From assembly GCA_964457585.1 (NCBI GenBank), contig CAYWFU010000017.1, positions 1 to 46,526 on the forward strand: DNA of 46,526 bases, in the 5' to 3' direction. Position 1 is the first letter of the stretch. Each line of letters starts with the position of its first letter. Positions 33,770 to 43,009 of the stretch are shown one piece after another. Origin of the DNA: CAYWFU01 sp964457585. GTDB taxonomy: Bacteria > JACRDZ01. Position numbers and translations under genes: made by a program. The notes beneath the pieces are model-generated. The model saw nothing but the letters and a program-made list of their open reading frames with translations, searched no databases and had not been told where the DNA came from.

Positions 33770-36700
33770 TGTTATTATAATTGGAGCAGGACCTGCCGGT
33801 ATTACAGCAGCTGCAGGAATTGCAAAACAGGGATTAAGTGTTGTTGTTTTAGAAGGTGCTGTTTATCCAGGTGCTGAAAATTGGTCGGGATGTGTTTATT
33901 ATACTGAGAATCTTGTACGGCCTGAAATTTTTGGCGAAGAAGTAATAAATAATGGTCCTTATGAAAGAAAAGTAGTAAAAAGAGGGATGTTTATTACTGA
34001 TGGTATAACAACAGCTAGTGGGGAATGTAGACAGGAAAATATTTTTAAAAATATTTATATAGTTTTAAGACCTATTTTTGACCGGTATCTTGCAAAAAAA
34101 GCTCAGGAATTAGGCGCAGTAATTATTACTGAGACACATGCACAGTGTTTATTAAGGCACGGTCGCAAAATAGTCGGAGTAAATACAGAAAGAGGTCCAA
34201 TTTATGCCAAAGTGGTTTTTTTAGCTGAAGGTGATGCCAGCTCCTTAGTTGCAAAAGAAGGATATGAGACCTGTAATGATCCATCTTTTATGCAGGGGAT
34301 AAAACTTGTTCTCAAACTTCCGGAAGAAGAATTGGAAAAGCGTTTTTCGTTAGGGAAAAAACAAGGCGTTGCATATGAATTTTTATTAAGAAACTGTAAT
34401 GTCAGCGGACGTACTGTTCCTCTAAATATATCTGGTTTTTTATATACAAATCGCGATAGCATTTCATTAGGGATTATTGTTTCTATTAAAAATTTAAAAA
34501 AATATTTTAACGGGGATCATAACTCTTTAATTGAATGGTACCGGACATTACCGGTTATTAAATCTTTAACAAAAGATGCTATATTAACATCCTATGGAGC
34601 AAAACTAATCAGAAACGGAGGCTGGAAAGAACACCCAATCTTAATAGATGAAGGACTTGCAATAGGCGGCGCTTCAACAGGATTGGGGATTGACATTCCT
34701 TATCCAAATTATACCGGACCAGCAACATATTCTGGATATATTTTTAGTCAGGCAGTCAGAAAAATATTAAAAAAGAAAGGGACATTCAAAATCGATGAAT
34801 TAAAAGACGAATATCTAATCCCTTTAGAAAGTTCTTATTATGCCAATAATGCTAAATTTTTGCAGAATTGGCCGGAATATTTTGATAACTCACGCATGTT
34901 GTTTGAATCGTATCTTGATTTACCCCTTGAATGGCTGGCTATTGGTCTGACAGATGAATTAAATTATTTTTCACGTAAAATACAGAAAGCACGGCTTCTG
35001 GGAATGTTGCTCCCGCCGCTAAAATTAATTAAAATTAAAAAAGATATTTTTGCTTTATTAAAAGCTATAAATATCAAAAATAAGGGTTTTAAAATCAATA
35101 TATTTCTTTTGATTATTAAGAATACATTTTCTGATTTATTCCATTCGATTCTGCCGGCTTTTGATCCAAATTTTAAAATAAGTGTTTATTCTTATGATAA
35201 AGAAATTGAATGGGAAAAACTTGCGATACCTCTGCATATTAAGCTAAAAAGATTACATCCTAAACTCGCGAAAGCTATTGCAATAATTTATGAAAATAAT
35301 TCAGTACCTTTAAATGAAAAATTTTTCAATATAAAAAAAATATTATATTGTTTTTCTTTATGGGATTTATTCAAAATAGCTTATTTCGGCTTATTTTATA
35401 TTGTTCTGTATTTTTTTACATTTTTGTATGATGCTTTTAGATTCATGGTTTTAAAAGTTCCTGTAAATAAAATTCTTGATAATTTTATTGAGAACTATAG
35501 AAATAAAGTTAAAAAAATTGGCAGTCTTGATATTAAATCATCTGATACGATTGAAGAAAAATTAGCGACTATAACTTATTTACCTGCTTCAACTTCACAT
35601 ATAATTTTTAATTGGCCCAAAAATGTGGTTAATAATAAAGATATAGAGAAATTCCCTATCTGGTTTTCCTGTCCGGCACAGGTATATAATTTTAAAAATG
35701 CTTTTACTGGTTATCCAAAAATTATGATTCAATATGAAAATTGTCTTAAGTGTGAGACCTGCTGGCATAGCATAAATAGTATTAACTGGACAAGAGGAGG
35801 ATCTCATCGCTTAATTTACGAAGTATATTCATTATCATTAGAAGAATTAGAACTTCCCGATAAAATTCAGAATATAAATAATGAAAATCTGGAAACAAGA
35901 GAAAAAAAATTAAATTTGCCGGATCCTCTTATTAGAACTTTTTCTATAATCATTTTACATTTTAATTCTGCCTGCAGTAATACTAAATATTCTCTTTTAA
36001 ACAGCACCAGAGCAGAATGGTTTAAAAAGTTATTTAATTGGATAGAAATTTTATTCAATAATTATGAAAAACAAAATATAGGATTGGATTCTGCGAATAG
36101 TGATTTAATTATTTTAGTAATTGAATTACAGAATAGATTAAATAGGTTGAAATCTCATTTAGAGCAAAATAAATTTTTATGGGTAAGAGACGGACTAATT
36201 GCAATATACCAGGATATTCAAGGTAAAAAATCACCTATTCTTTATTTACAAGATTATAATGAAACAGATAAACTTGAAAATATTATAAGACAAAAATTAA
36301 ATACTGTTTTCAACATTCAGAGTATAAAGAATTTTGAAAATAAACAAAAGTTAACTGATGAAGAATTATTATTATTTAAAGATATGCTTAAAGAATCAAG
36401 CAATGAATTAGTATCAATTCTATCTGAATATGATTTTACACTTGCTTATATTTATATATTAAACTGCAAAGCAAAGAAAATTATTACTTCCTATATGATT
36501 CCTAATGAAAATTTTGAAGAAGAGATTATTGTTCCAGTTGTATGTAAAAAAATGCAGATTACTATAATTCAAGATAAAGTAATTATTAATGGCAAAAGCG
36601 ATTTTTTTCCTGTTTCTTTGCAAAATCATCTCTTATTAATTTTAAATGGTTATTTAATGCTTATCAAAGCTGAAGATGTGGCATATGAATACAATAATAC

Positions 36701-39700
36701 AATTGGCGCAAAAGGCGGTAAATTTGTACGACTCAATTTAAAGAATATGGAATTCCCTTTATCTAAACTAAAAAGCATAACATCCAAACATAAAGAAGAA
36801 ATTAAATTGCTAATTGAATTAAAAAGTATTGAGATATTAAATATAGTAAAAGGTGCGGGCAAATATCTGCTTGATAAGAGCAAAGAGCATGCTTATACCC
36901 GGATACAATTTCCGGGAGAGATGCGAGATGCTTCTGGTGAAGAAGGGACTATAAAATTTGGAATTATTAAACGGTATATTTCAGAAATGGAAACACATCT
37001 TTATGTTTTATCTGCGGTAACTAATTATTTGACAGATAAAAAAAATAATGAAAAATGGATTAATAATTTATGTGGAATTATAGCAATTCAAGCATTTGGA
37101 CCTGCTGAAGGGAGTTTTGGTTATAATGCAGGGCAGATATGCGGAGGGATAGGATATTCTGAAGATGATCTCTATGCAAAATTCTATCGTGACTCCAGTT
37201 TTTTCCGCTTTCTTGTTGGTCCTGAATCCAGATTACTCAGAGAGCTTGGAATTGAAATTGTTAAAAATAAAGAAAATTTTATTAAAGAATTGAATATTGA
37301 GAATAGCATGTCATTGAATCCTTTATTTAAAGAATTTCTGGAAAAATATTTAATGGCTGTAAATGAATTTATTAATTTTACAGAAAATAGTGATTTTTAT
37401 AATAGTTTTGTTCAGGCTAAATTTTTCATTGAATTATTTAAAGTTAAAATGGTTATGCTTAAAGCCTATTATGAATTAAATGCTGGATTACCTTCAGAAA
37501 AATCTATAAAAATTTTAGAAGGAATAATTTTAAATTTATCAATAAAAATAGATAGTATTTATAAAGAATATAATTTAAGCAATAAATTGATTGAGATCGG
37601 CAAAAAGGTAATTAATGATTATACTGAAGAAATATATCCTGATTTAGATAATAAAAAATCTTATCAACAAATAACAGAATATGTACATAATTATAATTCA
37701 GGGCAGTTATTTGTAAAATCAGTGGATTTATTCCGTCCGATGTTTTCACCGGAAATTTTATTTAATGAACCAAATTTAAAAGCTCACTGGAATAAAATTA
37801 AAGATTTAATAAATAAGCAGATAAGTGAAAATCGCAATTTTCCCGAAGGGATTCCTTATGAACGTTATCTTGAAAAAATACATGCTATTCCGGATGAAGA
37901 TATTAAATTTTTGAAACAAGAAGGATTTTTTTCTACAATCGTTCCTGTACAATATGGAGGAAAAGGCTGGTCAAAATGTTATTATTTTATTCTCTGCTGG
38001 CTTGCATCACGTTATGGCGACCCTTCACTTGCCATAACTATTATGGCAAATACAAGCATCGGGACAACACCTGTTATAATCGGTCTAAAAGAAGATTTGG
38101 AAAAATTAAGTCATGAATTGGATCTGGTATTAAAGAATAGCGCATATTTTGGTGATATTTTAAGCAAAATAAAAAAATTGATAATTGAGTTAGAACATCC
38201 AGATCCAGATAAAATAAAAAAACATTTTCAGGAAATATGGAAATTAATTGGAGAGCGTATTTCGCATACACAATCTTTAAAATATCTTGCAAAAAATTTT
38301 CTTATGGATTTTTTCTATGCAGGGCAGGCTGGGGAACATCGTGATTTAGCCGGATTTAGTTCTCATCTTAATGGAGCATATGAAAAATTAAAAAATATTG
38401 ATATTGATATAAAAGAAATGCAGGCTGAAATACCCCGCCGCCGCAAAGCTTATGAATTATTTTATAAAATGCTGTCAGGCGGTCAAATAAGCGCATTTGC
38501 TTTGACCGAACCAACTGCAGGCTCTGATTCAGGCGGAATATCAACAGTTGGCAAGTTAAAAAAGAAAAAAGTATATCCTGACAAAAATGGAAGATGGTAT
38601 TTTTATTTAGATGAAGAAAAAAAGAACGATATAAGATATTTGATAGAAACTGATTGCTTATCCTGGCGTGCAGGACAAATAACATATCTTTATGATAATT
38701 CTTCAAAATATTCTCCGATATATTTTAATGAATATGATTATTCAACCGATGATCCAGCTAAACTTCGTTACTATATAGCAGAGCAGGAAAAAATGTATTT
38801 TCATGACATTGCTCAAATAAAAAAAATTCAAGATGAATATTTTTTCGAATACTATGAACTAAGCGGAACTAAAATGTGGATAACAAATGCAAGAATTGCC
38901 GGTCAGTTTTCTTTATTCGCAAAAACTGATGAAGGCATAACCGGATTTATAGTTGACCGTCATTCTGAAGGTTTGATAGTAGGTAAAGATGAAATAAAAA
39001 TGGGACAATTAGGTTCATGTACTAATGAAATTGCTTTAAATAAAGTGCGTGTTCCGCGTGAAAATATAATAGGTATTGCCGGACATGGACAGGTAATAGC
39101 GCTTGAAACGCTTAATTCTGGACGTACAGGGCTTGCTGCAGCAGCAACTGCAATAATGAATAAAATTTTATCTTTAAGCAAGGAAAAGTTGCTAAATTCA
39201 GAAAAAGCAGAAGTTGAAGAAAAAAACGATGAAATAAAAGTTAATAAAATTGATGACTTGCAATTTTTAAATTTAGGACATATTTTTATTAAAGTTTTAA
39301 TGTCTGAATCTCTTGTTTTTGATCTTATTTCTTTGTGGGATTCCCCGTCAACTAAATCTGTACGAATGGAATCCGCAATATCTAAATATTTTTGTTCTGA
39401 ACTTTTGCACGAAGTATTGTATTTTGCCGAAGATTTTTTTGGGCTTGAAGGGCAAACAGATATATATTTAATTGAAAAAATCAGACGCGATGCAAGAATC
39501 CTCAACATTTATGAAGGAACAAATGAAGTACAGCGTTTTTTAGTACTTAAAGATTTGATACGTGTAATAAATGAAAAAGCATTTGATTCTGAAGAAAAAA
39601 TTTATCCAGTCCCTGATTATATTAAAAATTTTATCAAAAAAATCAAAGTACTAAAGATGCATTTGTATGAGTATGTTAAAAAAGCTTTTGAATTAATGGG

Positions 39701-41897
39701 GGATTCAATTGCCAGTAATGTAACATGGCAGCCTGTATTTTTTCCTTTAGTAGAATTAGCAGGAATTATCGTGGTTATGGAATCGACAGTAAGACGCTTA
39801 TGGCTGATCGAAAGTAATATTACCAATAGTGATAAATTTAAAGAGCTAATGGCAACTGCATTAGAACAGGTTCTGGTTTTTTTAAATCAAAAATTTGAAT
39901 TATTTGAAAATAAATACCTCTCTTCTTTTAATCTGGCTAAAGAAGGGGTAACTCCTCCGGAAATAGCAATAGCGGAGATATACTCAATTGATGAGAAAAT
40001 TGAAAAAACATTTCGTTATATGCCATCTGATAAATCATTTATCCAAATTTTATGTATTGTTCGTCCGACAAAAAGATTAGCCCCATTCCCGCGCATAAAA
40101 AATGGGAAAATAGCAGAACCTGATACAATAATTGAACCTTCAGATTTAGGGGCTGTTGTTTCATCATTGCAATTAAAAAATAGATTAAAAGATAAAATTA
40201 AAATTACTGTTCTTACAATTGGACAAAAAAAATATGAATCATTACTTAAAGTTTTATTGGCAGGCGGAGTGGATAATGCAGTAAGAATAGATATAATTGA
40301 TTTCCCATCAGAAGCTATAGAGACAGCAGATATAATCTATAAATATATAAAATCACTGCCAATTTCATTTAATGTAATTTTAAGCGGTAAAGATAGTTCT
40401 TTAAATGGACAGAAATTTTTGCCTGTATTAGCTTATAAATTAAATTATTTTTATTTTTCAGATATTTTAAAATTTAATTTAAATAATATAGATGAAAACA
40501 ATTTTATTTTATATTCAAAAATCGCAATGCTTGAATTTGTTACTAATAAAAATAATATCTGTATTGAGTTAGATAGCGATAATAATAATATTTTATATAC
40601 CCTTGATAATTATCTGGAGGTTCTGGGTAAAGAAAATATTAAAGTGATTTCTGAAAATAGTGCTGTTTCTTTAAATCAAATTATTTATGAAGAAGAAAAA
40701 AAAGAAAAAAAGATTATTAAGAAAAAAGAATTGCTGTCAATAAGTGAAATAGCAGGGATATCAATGGATTTAATTGGAAGAAAAAAAATTACTCATGGAG
40801 AAATTTTTAACGAAGATTTAAAAATATTACCATCTTCATTTAATCCCGAAGAAATACTTTTCATATCAGATTTAACGTTGACAGCTATAAATCAGGATTA
40901 TGTTGATTTTGCATTGCATTATGCTGACCAGCTTAATAAAAAACTCGGTATTATTTTACTCTGTTACAATAATGAACAATTTAAAAATTATTTAAATGAA
41001 TTGAAAGAAAAAGGAATAAGCAATGTTTATATAATAGAAATACCTTCAGTTTTAGCAAGCCCTTATTCTAAAGGGAAGATATTGGAATTATTTTTAGAAA
41101 GTTCAAAACATAATTTTAATACAATTATATCTGGCGATAAAAGTAGCATATTAATGTATAATCTGGCATCAAATTTATCGAAAATTCAAAGTCATAAAAA
41201 AGTCGAGATCTGGCAGAGTATCACAGATGTTCAATATGATATAACTGAAAATAAGATAATTATTAAATTTAAAACATTCGATGGTAAATTAAGAAGTAAA
41301 ATAGAAATTGGGAATGAATTATATAAATTTATGATTTTGGAAAAGAATGTAAATTTATATAAAACAGAAAATAAAGATGAAAAAAAGAATTTATCTGTTT
41401 ATTTAACAAAACCAGAATATAAATTTGAAACAGAAGCACAGGAAAACATAGAAAAATATTATCATAAAATATTAAAAGCATTAAAACCTGAATTGAAAAA
41501 TGCTGAAATAATAGTGGATTTAGGTTATGGTATAAAAAATAATGAAGGATTATTGCTGGCGCAATCCTTAAAAGATAAACTTCAGGAAATAAGCGGTAAA
41601 ACGGTTTTTTTAGGAGCAACAAGAAAAGTTACACAGGACTTAAAGCTTTTACCTGTTTCATATCAAATTGGACAGACAGGAGTAAAAGTAAATCCAAAGA
41701 TAATTTTTACCCTTGGCATATCAGGAGCGCCTCAGCATATAGATTATATTGGCAAAGATGCAATTATTATAGCTTTTAATCAGGATCAGGAAGCTCCAAT
41801 TATTAAATTAAGCAAAGAAAAAACAGGATTTACGATTTATCCAATTATAGGGGATTTATTTGAAACAGTAAAAGAATTTATGAAAATACTGGTATAA
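33747..41897 (+). CDS. Giant fusion: FixC/ETF-QO + ferredoxin + acyl-CoA dehydrogenase + EtfB + EtfA
   Basis: The 2,716-residue frame is unbroken and starts after GAGGAGG. Residues 1 to about 430 form a FixC/ETF-QO-like FAD enzyme (G13-A-G-P-A-G18). About 542-562 is a membrane-like helix. C642, C666, C669 and C672 form a FixX-type [4Fe-4S] site. About 1030-1165 is the C-terminal part of an acyl-CoA dehydrogenase that lacks the catalytic Glu (F-L-V-G-P replaces I-Y-E-G-T). About 1360-1950 is a complete acyl-CoA dehydrogenase with A-L-T-E-P-T-A-G-S-D, G-T-K-M-W-I-T-N-A, catalytic Glu1923 in Y-E-G-T-N-E-V-Q-R, and two long insertions. About 2098-2308 is EtfB-like. About 2360-2716 is EtfA-like, ending with its FAD site (G-A-T-R-K-V-T, G-Q-T-G-V-K-V-N, G-I-S-G-A-P-Q-H). 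I infer that it passes electrons from acyl-CoA to quinone. Confidence 0.9.
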   Translation: MSPNMSFDVIIIGAGPAGITAAAGIAKQGLSVVVLEGAVYPGAENWSGCVYYTENLVRPEIFGEEVINNGPYERKVVKRGMFITDGITTASGECRQENIFKNIYIVLRPIFDRYLAKKAQELGAVIITETHAQCLLRHGRKIVGVNTERGPIYAKVVFLAEGDASSLVAKEGYETCNDPSFMQGIKLVLKLPEEELEKRFSLGKKQGVAYEFLLRNCNVSGRTVPLNISGFLYTNRDSISLGIIVSIKNLKKYFNGDHNSLIEWYRTLPVIKSLTKDAILTSYGAKLIRNGGWKEHPILIDEGLAIGGASTGLGIDIPYPNYTGPATYSGYIFSQAVRKILKKKGTFKIDELKDEYLIPLESSYYANNAKFLQNWPEYFDNSRMLFESYLDLPLEWLAIGLTDELNYFSRKIQKARLLGMLLPPLKLIKIKKDIFALLKAINIKNKGFKINIFLLIIKNTFSDLFHSILPAFDPNFKISVYSYDKEIEWEKLAIPLHIKLKRLHPKLAKAIAIIYENNSVPLNEKFFNIKKILYCFSLWDLFKIAYFGLFYIVLYFFTFLYDAFRFMVLKVPVNKILDNFIENYRNKVKKIGSLDIKSSDTIEEKLATITYLPASTSHIIFNWPKNVVNNKDIEKFPIWFSCPAQVYNFKNAFTGYPKIMIQYENCLKCETCWHSINSINWTRGGSHRLIYEVYSLSLEELELPDKIQNINNENLETREKKLNLPDPLIRTFSIIILHFNSACSNTKYSLLNSTRAEWFKKLFNWIEILFNNYEKQNIGLDSANSDLIILVIELQNRLNRLKSHLEQNKFLWVRDGLIAIYQDIQGKKSPILYLQDYNETDKLENIIRQKLNTVFNIQSIKNFENKQKLTDEELLLFKDMLKESSNELVSILSEYDFTLAYIYILNCKAKKIITSYMIPNENFEEEIIVPVVCKKMQITIIQDKVIINGKSDFFPVSLQNHLLLILNGYLMLIKAEDVAYEYNNTIGAKGGKFVRLNLKNMEFPLSKLKSITSKHKEEIKLLIELKSIEILNIVKGAGKYLLDKSKEHAYTRIQFPGEMRDASGEEGTIKFGIIKRYISEMETHLYVLSAVTNYLTDKKNNEKWINNLCGIIAIQAFGPAEGSFGYNAGQICGGIGYSEDDLYAKFYRDSSFFRFLVGPESRLLRELGIEIVKNKENFIKELNIENSMSLNPLFKEFLEKYLMAVNEFINFTENSDFYNSFVQAKFFIELFKVKMVMLKAYYELNAGLPSEKSIKILEGIILNLSIKIDSIYKEYNLSNKLIEIGKKVINDYTEEIYPDLDNKKSYQQITEYVHNYNSGQLFVKSVDLFRPMFSPEILFNEPNLKAHWNKIKDLINKQISENRNFPEGIPYERYLEKIHAIPDEDIKFLKQEGFFSTIVPVQYGGKGWSKCYYFILCWLASRYGDPSLAITIMANTSIGTTPVIIGLKEDLEKLSHELDLVLKNSAYFGDILSKIKKLIIELEHPDPDKIKKHFQEIWKLIGERISHTQSLKYLAKNFLMDFFYAGQAGEHRDLAGFSSHLNGAYEKLKNIDIDIKEMQAEIPRRRKAYELFYKMLSGGQISAFALTEPTAGSDSGGISTVGKLKKKKVYPDKNGRWYFYLDEEKKNDIRYLIETDCLSWRAGQITYLYDNSSKYSPIYFNEYDYSTDDPAKLRYYIAEQEKMYFHDIAQIKKIQDEYFFEYYELSGTKMWITNARIAGQFSLFAKTDEGITGFIVDRHSEGLIVGKDEIKMGQLGSCTNEIALNKVRVPRENIIGIAGHGQVIALETLNSGRTGLAAAATAIMNKILSLSKEKLLNSEKAEVEEKNDEIKVNKIDDLQFLNLGHIFIKVLMSESLVFDLISLWDSPSTKSVRMESAISKYFCSELLHEVLYFAEDFFGLEGQTDIYLIEKIRRDARILNIYEGTNEVQRFLVLKDLIRVINEKAFDSEEKIYPVPDYIKNFIKKIKVLKMHLYEYVKKAFELMGDSIASNVTWQPVFFPLVELAGIIVVMESTVRRLWLIESNITNSDKFKELMATALEQVLVFLNQKFELFENKYLSSFNLAKEGVTPPEIAIAEIYSIDEKIEKTFRYMPSDKSFIQILCIVRPTKRLAPFPRIKNGKIAEPDTIIEPSDLGAVVSSLQLKNRLKDKIKITVLTIGQKKYESLLKVLLAGGVDNAVRIDIIDFPSEAIETADIIYKYIKSLPISFNVILSGKDSSLNGQKFLPVLAYKLNYFYFSDILKFNLNNIDENNFILYSKIAMLEFVTNKNNICIELDSDNNNILYTLDNYLEVLGKENIKVISENSAVSLNQIIYEEEKKEKKIIKKKELLSISEIAGISMDLIGRKKITHGEIFNEDLKILPSSFNPEEILFISDLTLTAINQDYVDFALHYADQLNKKLGIILLCYNNEQFKNYLNELKEKGISNVYIIEIPSVLASPYSKGKILELFLESSKHNFNTIISGDKSSILMYNLASNLSKIQSHKKVEIWQSITDVQYDITENKIIIKFKTFDGKLRSKIEIGNELYKFMILEKNVNLYKTENKDEKKNLSVYLTKPEYKFETEAQENIEKYYHKILKALKPELKNAEIIVDLGYGIKNNEGLLLAQSLKDKLQEISGKTVFLGATRKVTQDLKLLPVSYQIGQTGVKVNPKIIFTLGISGAPQHIDYIGKDAIIIAFNQDQEAPIIKLSKEKTGFTIYPIIGDLFETVKEFMKILV

Positions 41898-42291
41898 CGT
41901 TATACCAAGAAAAAACTGATTTACTACAGCATTATATTTTTTGATTTCAGAAGTTTTCCCTTTGATTTCCTTCCCTTGGACAGGTCATTTTATCAGTACT
42001 AATAAGGACATGGATAAATCGGTTCTTTTACAAGCAGTTTTATGTTTTTTGTATTATCAATACGTTATTTACATTGGCTTATAGATTGTTGCGTAAATTT
42101 AAGGGGAACATCCGTTTTATCGGGAATCCATGTTTTATTTTTCAAACTTTCTTTTTGTATACTTATTTCTGTGATGTTGTACCAAGAGTTTACGATTTTT
42201 AGCTGTTGACAAAAATATAATAATATCATAATATTAAGTATAGTAAAGATATTTCTTTACAAATATTTTTATGTTTTATGAGGAGAAAAAT
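41898..42291. other. Intergenic region before second toxin-antitoxin pair
   Basis: No convincing gene is seen. The minus strand holds a 54-codon ATG-initiated frame (42065-42229), and neighbouring frames look protein-like but are broken by stops (for example L-L-V-K-E-P-I-Y-P-C-P-Y near 42000-42040). This suggests a decayed minus-strand gene that I cannot identify. The plus-strand promoter of the antitoxin lies at its right end. Confidence 0.4.
42206..42234 (+). promoter_or_regulatory. Promoter of RHH/PIN toxin-antitoxin operon
   Basis: A TTGACA box (42206-42211) is followed after 17 bases by TAATAT (42229-42234). The segment between them contains the interrupted palindromic word aatatcataatatt, a likely place for antitoxin binding. 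AGGAGA (42281-42286) serves the ATG at 42292. Confidence 0.5.
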
Positions 42292-42558
42292 ATGTCAAGA
42301 CAAACAAAAATTATTAATATGTCCTTACCTCTTCCACTTTGGAGAGAAGTAGACAAATTAGCAAAAAAAGAAGAGATTTCCAGAAGTGAAATTTTAAAAG
42401 ATTCTTTAAGTCAATACATAAAAGCTAAAAAACGATGGCAAATAATTCGAAAGTGGGGAGAAGAAGCAAGCATAAAATTTAAAATTGAAACAGAAAAAGA
42501 TCTTGAAAATATAATTCATGAATTCAGGAAAGAAAAAAAACAGAGGACTTCCGAATGA
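42292..42558 (+). CDS. Ribbon-helix-helix (CopG-type) antitoxin
   Basis: The 88-residue protein opens with a DNA-contact strand (I-I-N-M-S-L-P-L-P-L) followed by two helices (W-R-E-V-D-K-L-A-K-K-E and S-R-S-E-I-L-K-D-S-L), the CopG/RHH fold. A charged C-terminal tail would bind the toxin. I choose ATG 42292, preceded by AGGAGA; ATG 42271 is further upstream without a site. The stop overlaps the toxin start (ATGA). Confidence 0.85.
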   Translation: MSRQTKIINMSLPLPLWREVDKLAKKEEISRSEILKDSLSQYIKAKKRWQIIRKWGEEASIKFKIETEKDLENIIHEFRKEKKQRTSE

Positions 42559-42983
42559 AACCTGTATTAAATAGATTCAGGATAGTATTGGATACTAATA
42601 TTTACATTTCTGCTATTCTTTTCGGAGGTAAACCTGAAGAACTATTGAAGTTAGCAAGAGCAGGAAAAGTAGGACTTCTAATTTCCGAAAATATTAAAAA
42701 TGAAATAGCTGAAATATTGAAAAGAAAATTCAAATTTAATGATCTTCAAATTTCTGAAATATTAGAGGATATTGATAGCGTTTCAACTTTAATTATTCCA
42801 AATATTATCTTAAATATCATTAAAAAAGATGATGAGGATAATAAAATATTGGAATGTGCTATAGAAGGCAAAGTAAATTATATTATTTCTGGGGATCACC
42901 ATCTTTTAGAACTTAAAGAATATCAGAAAATAAAAATTTTAAAGATTACAGAGTTTTTAGATGTTTTTTATGTAAGGGAATAA
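42555..42983 (+). CDS. PIN-family toxin (COG1569 type)
   Basis: The 142-residue protein has the four expected PIN acidic sites: V-L-D-T-N-I-Y (first Asp), the Glu of E-N-I-K-N-E-I-A-E, the D-D-E-D-N patch, and S-G-D-H-H-L-L. COG1569 PIN proteins act as toxins, probably ribonucleases, and are neutralised by the RHH partner encoded upstream. The catalytic set is complete, unlike the DUF3368 protein at 29371. Confidence 0.88.
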   Translation: MKPVLNRFRIVLDTNIYISAILFGGKPEELLKLARAGKVGLLISENIKNEIAEILKRKFKFNDLQISEILEDIDSVSTLIIPNIILNIIKKDDEDNKILECAIEGKVNYIISGDHHLLELKEYQKIKILKITEFLDVFYVRE

Positions 42984-43009
42984 TACTGGAAAACTGATAA
43001 GGATTTTTT

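Noticed and set aside
38960..39508. 182-codon minus-strand open frame inside the giant fusion gene
   Set aside because: It is a shadow of the acyl-CoA dehydrogenase coding sequence, with no start signals of its own and no recognisable motifs.
33747..41897. Fusion arising from lost stop codons in an assembly of separate genes
   Set aside because: Linkers of tens to hundreds of residues join the domains in one frame, with no leftover start sites or ribosome binding sites seen at the borders; long reads are still worth checking.
42065..42229. 54-codon minus-strand ATG frame before the second toxin-antitoxin pair
   Set aside because: It has no ribosome binding site, overlaps the toxin-antitoxin promoter, and neighbouring protein-like stretches are broken by stops; more likely a remnant.
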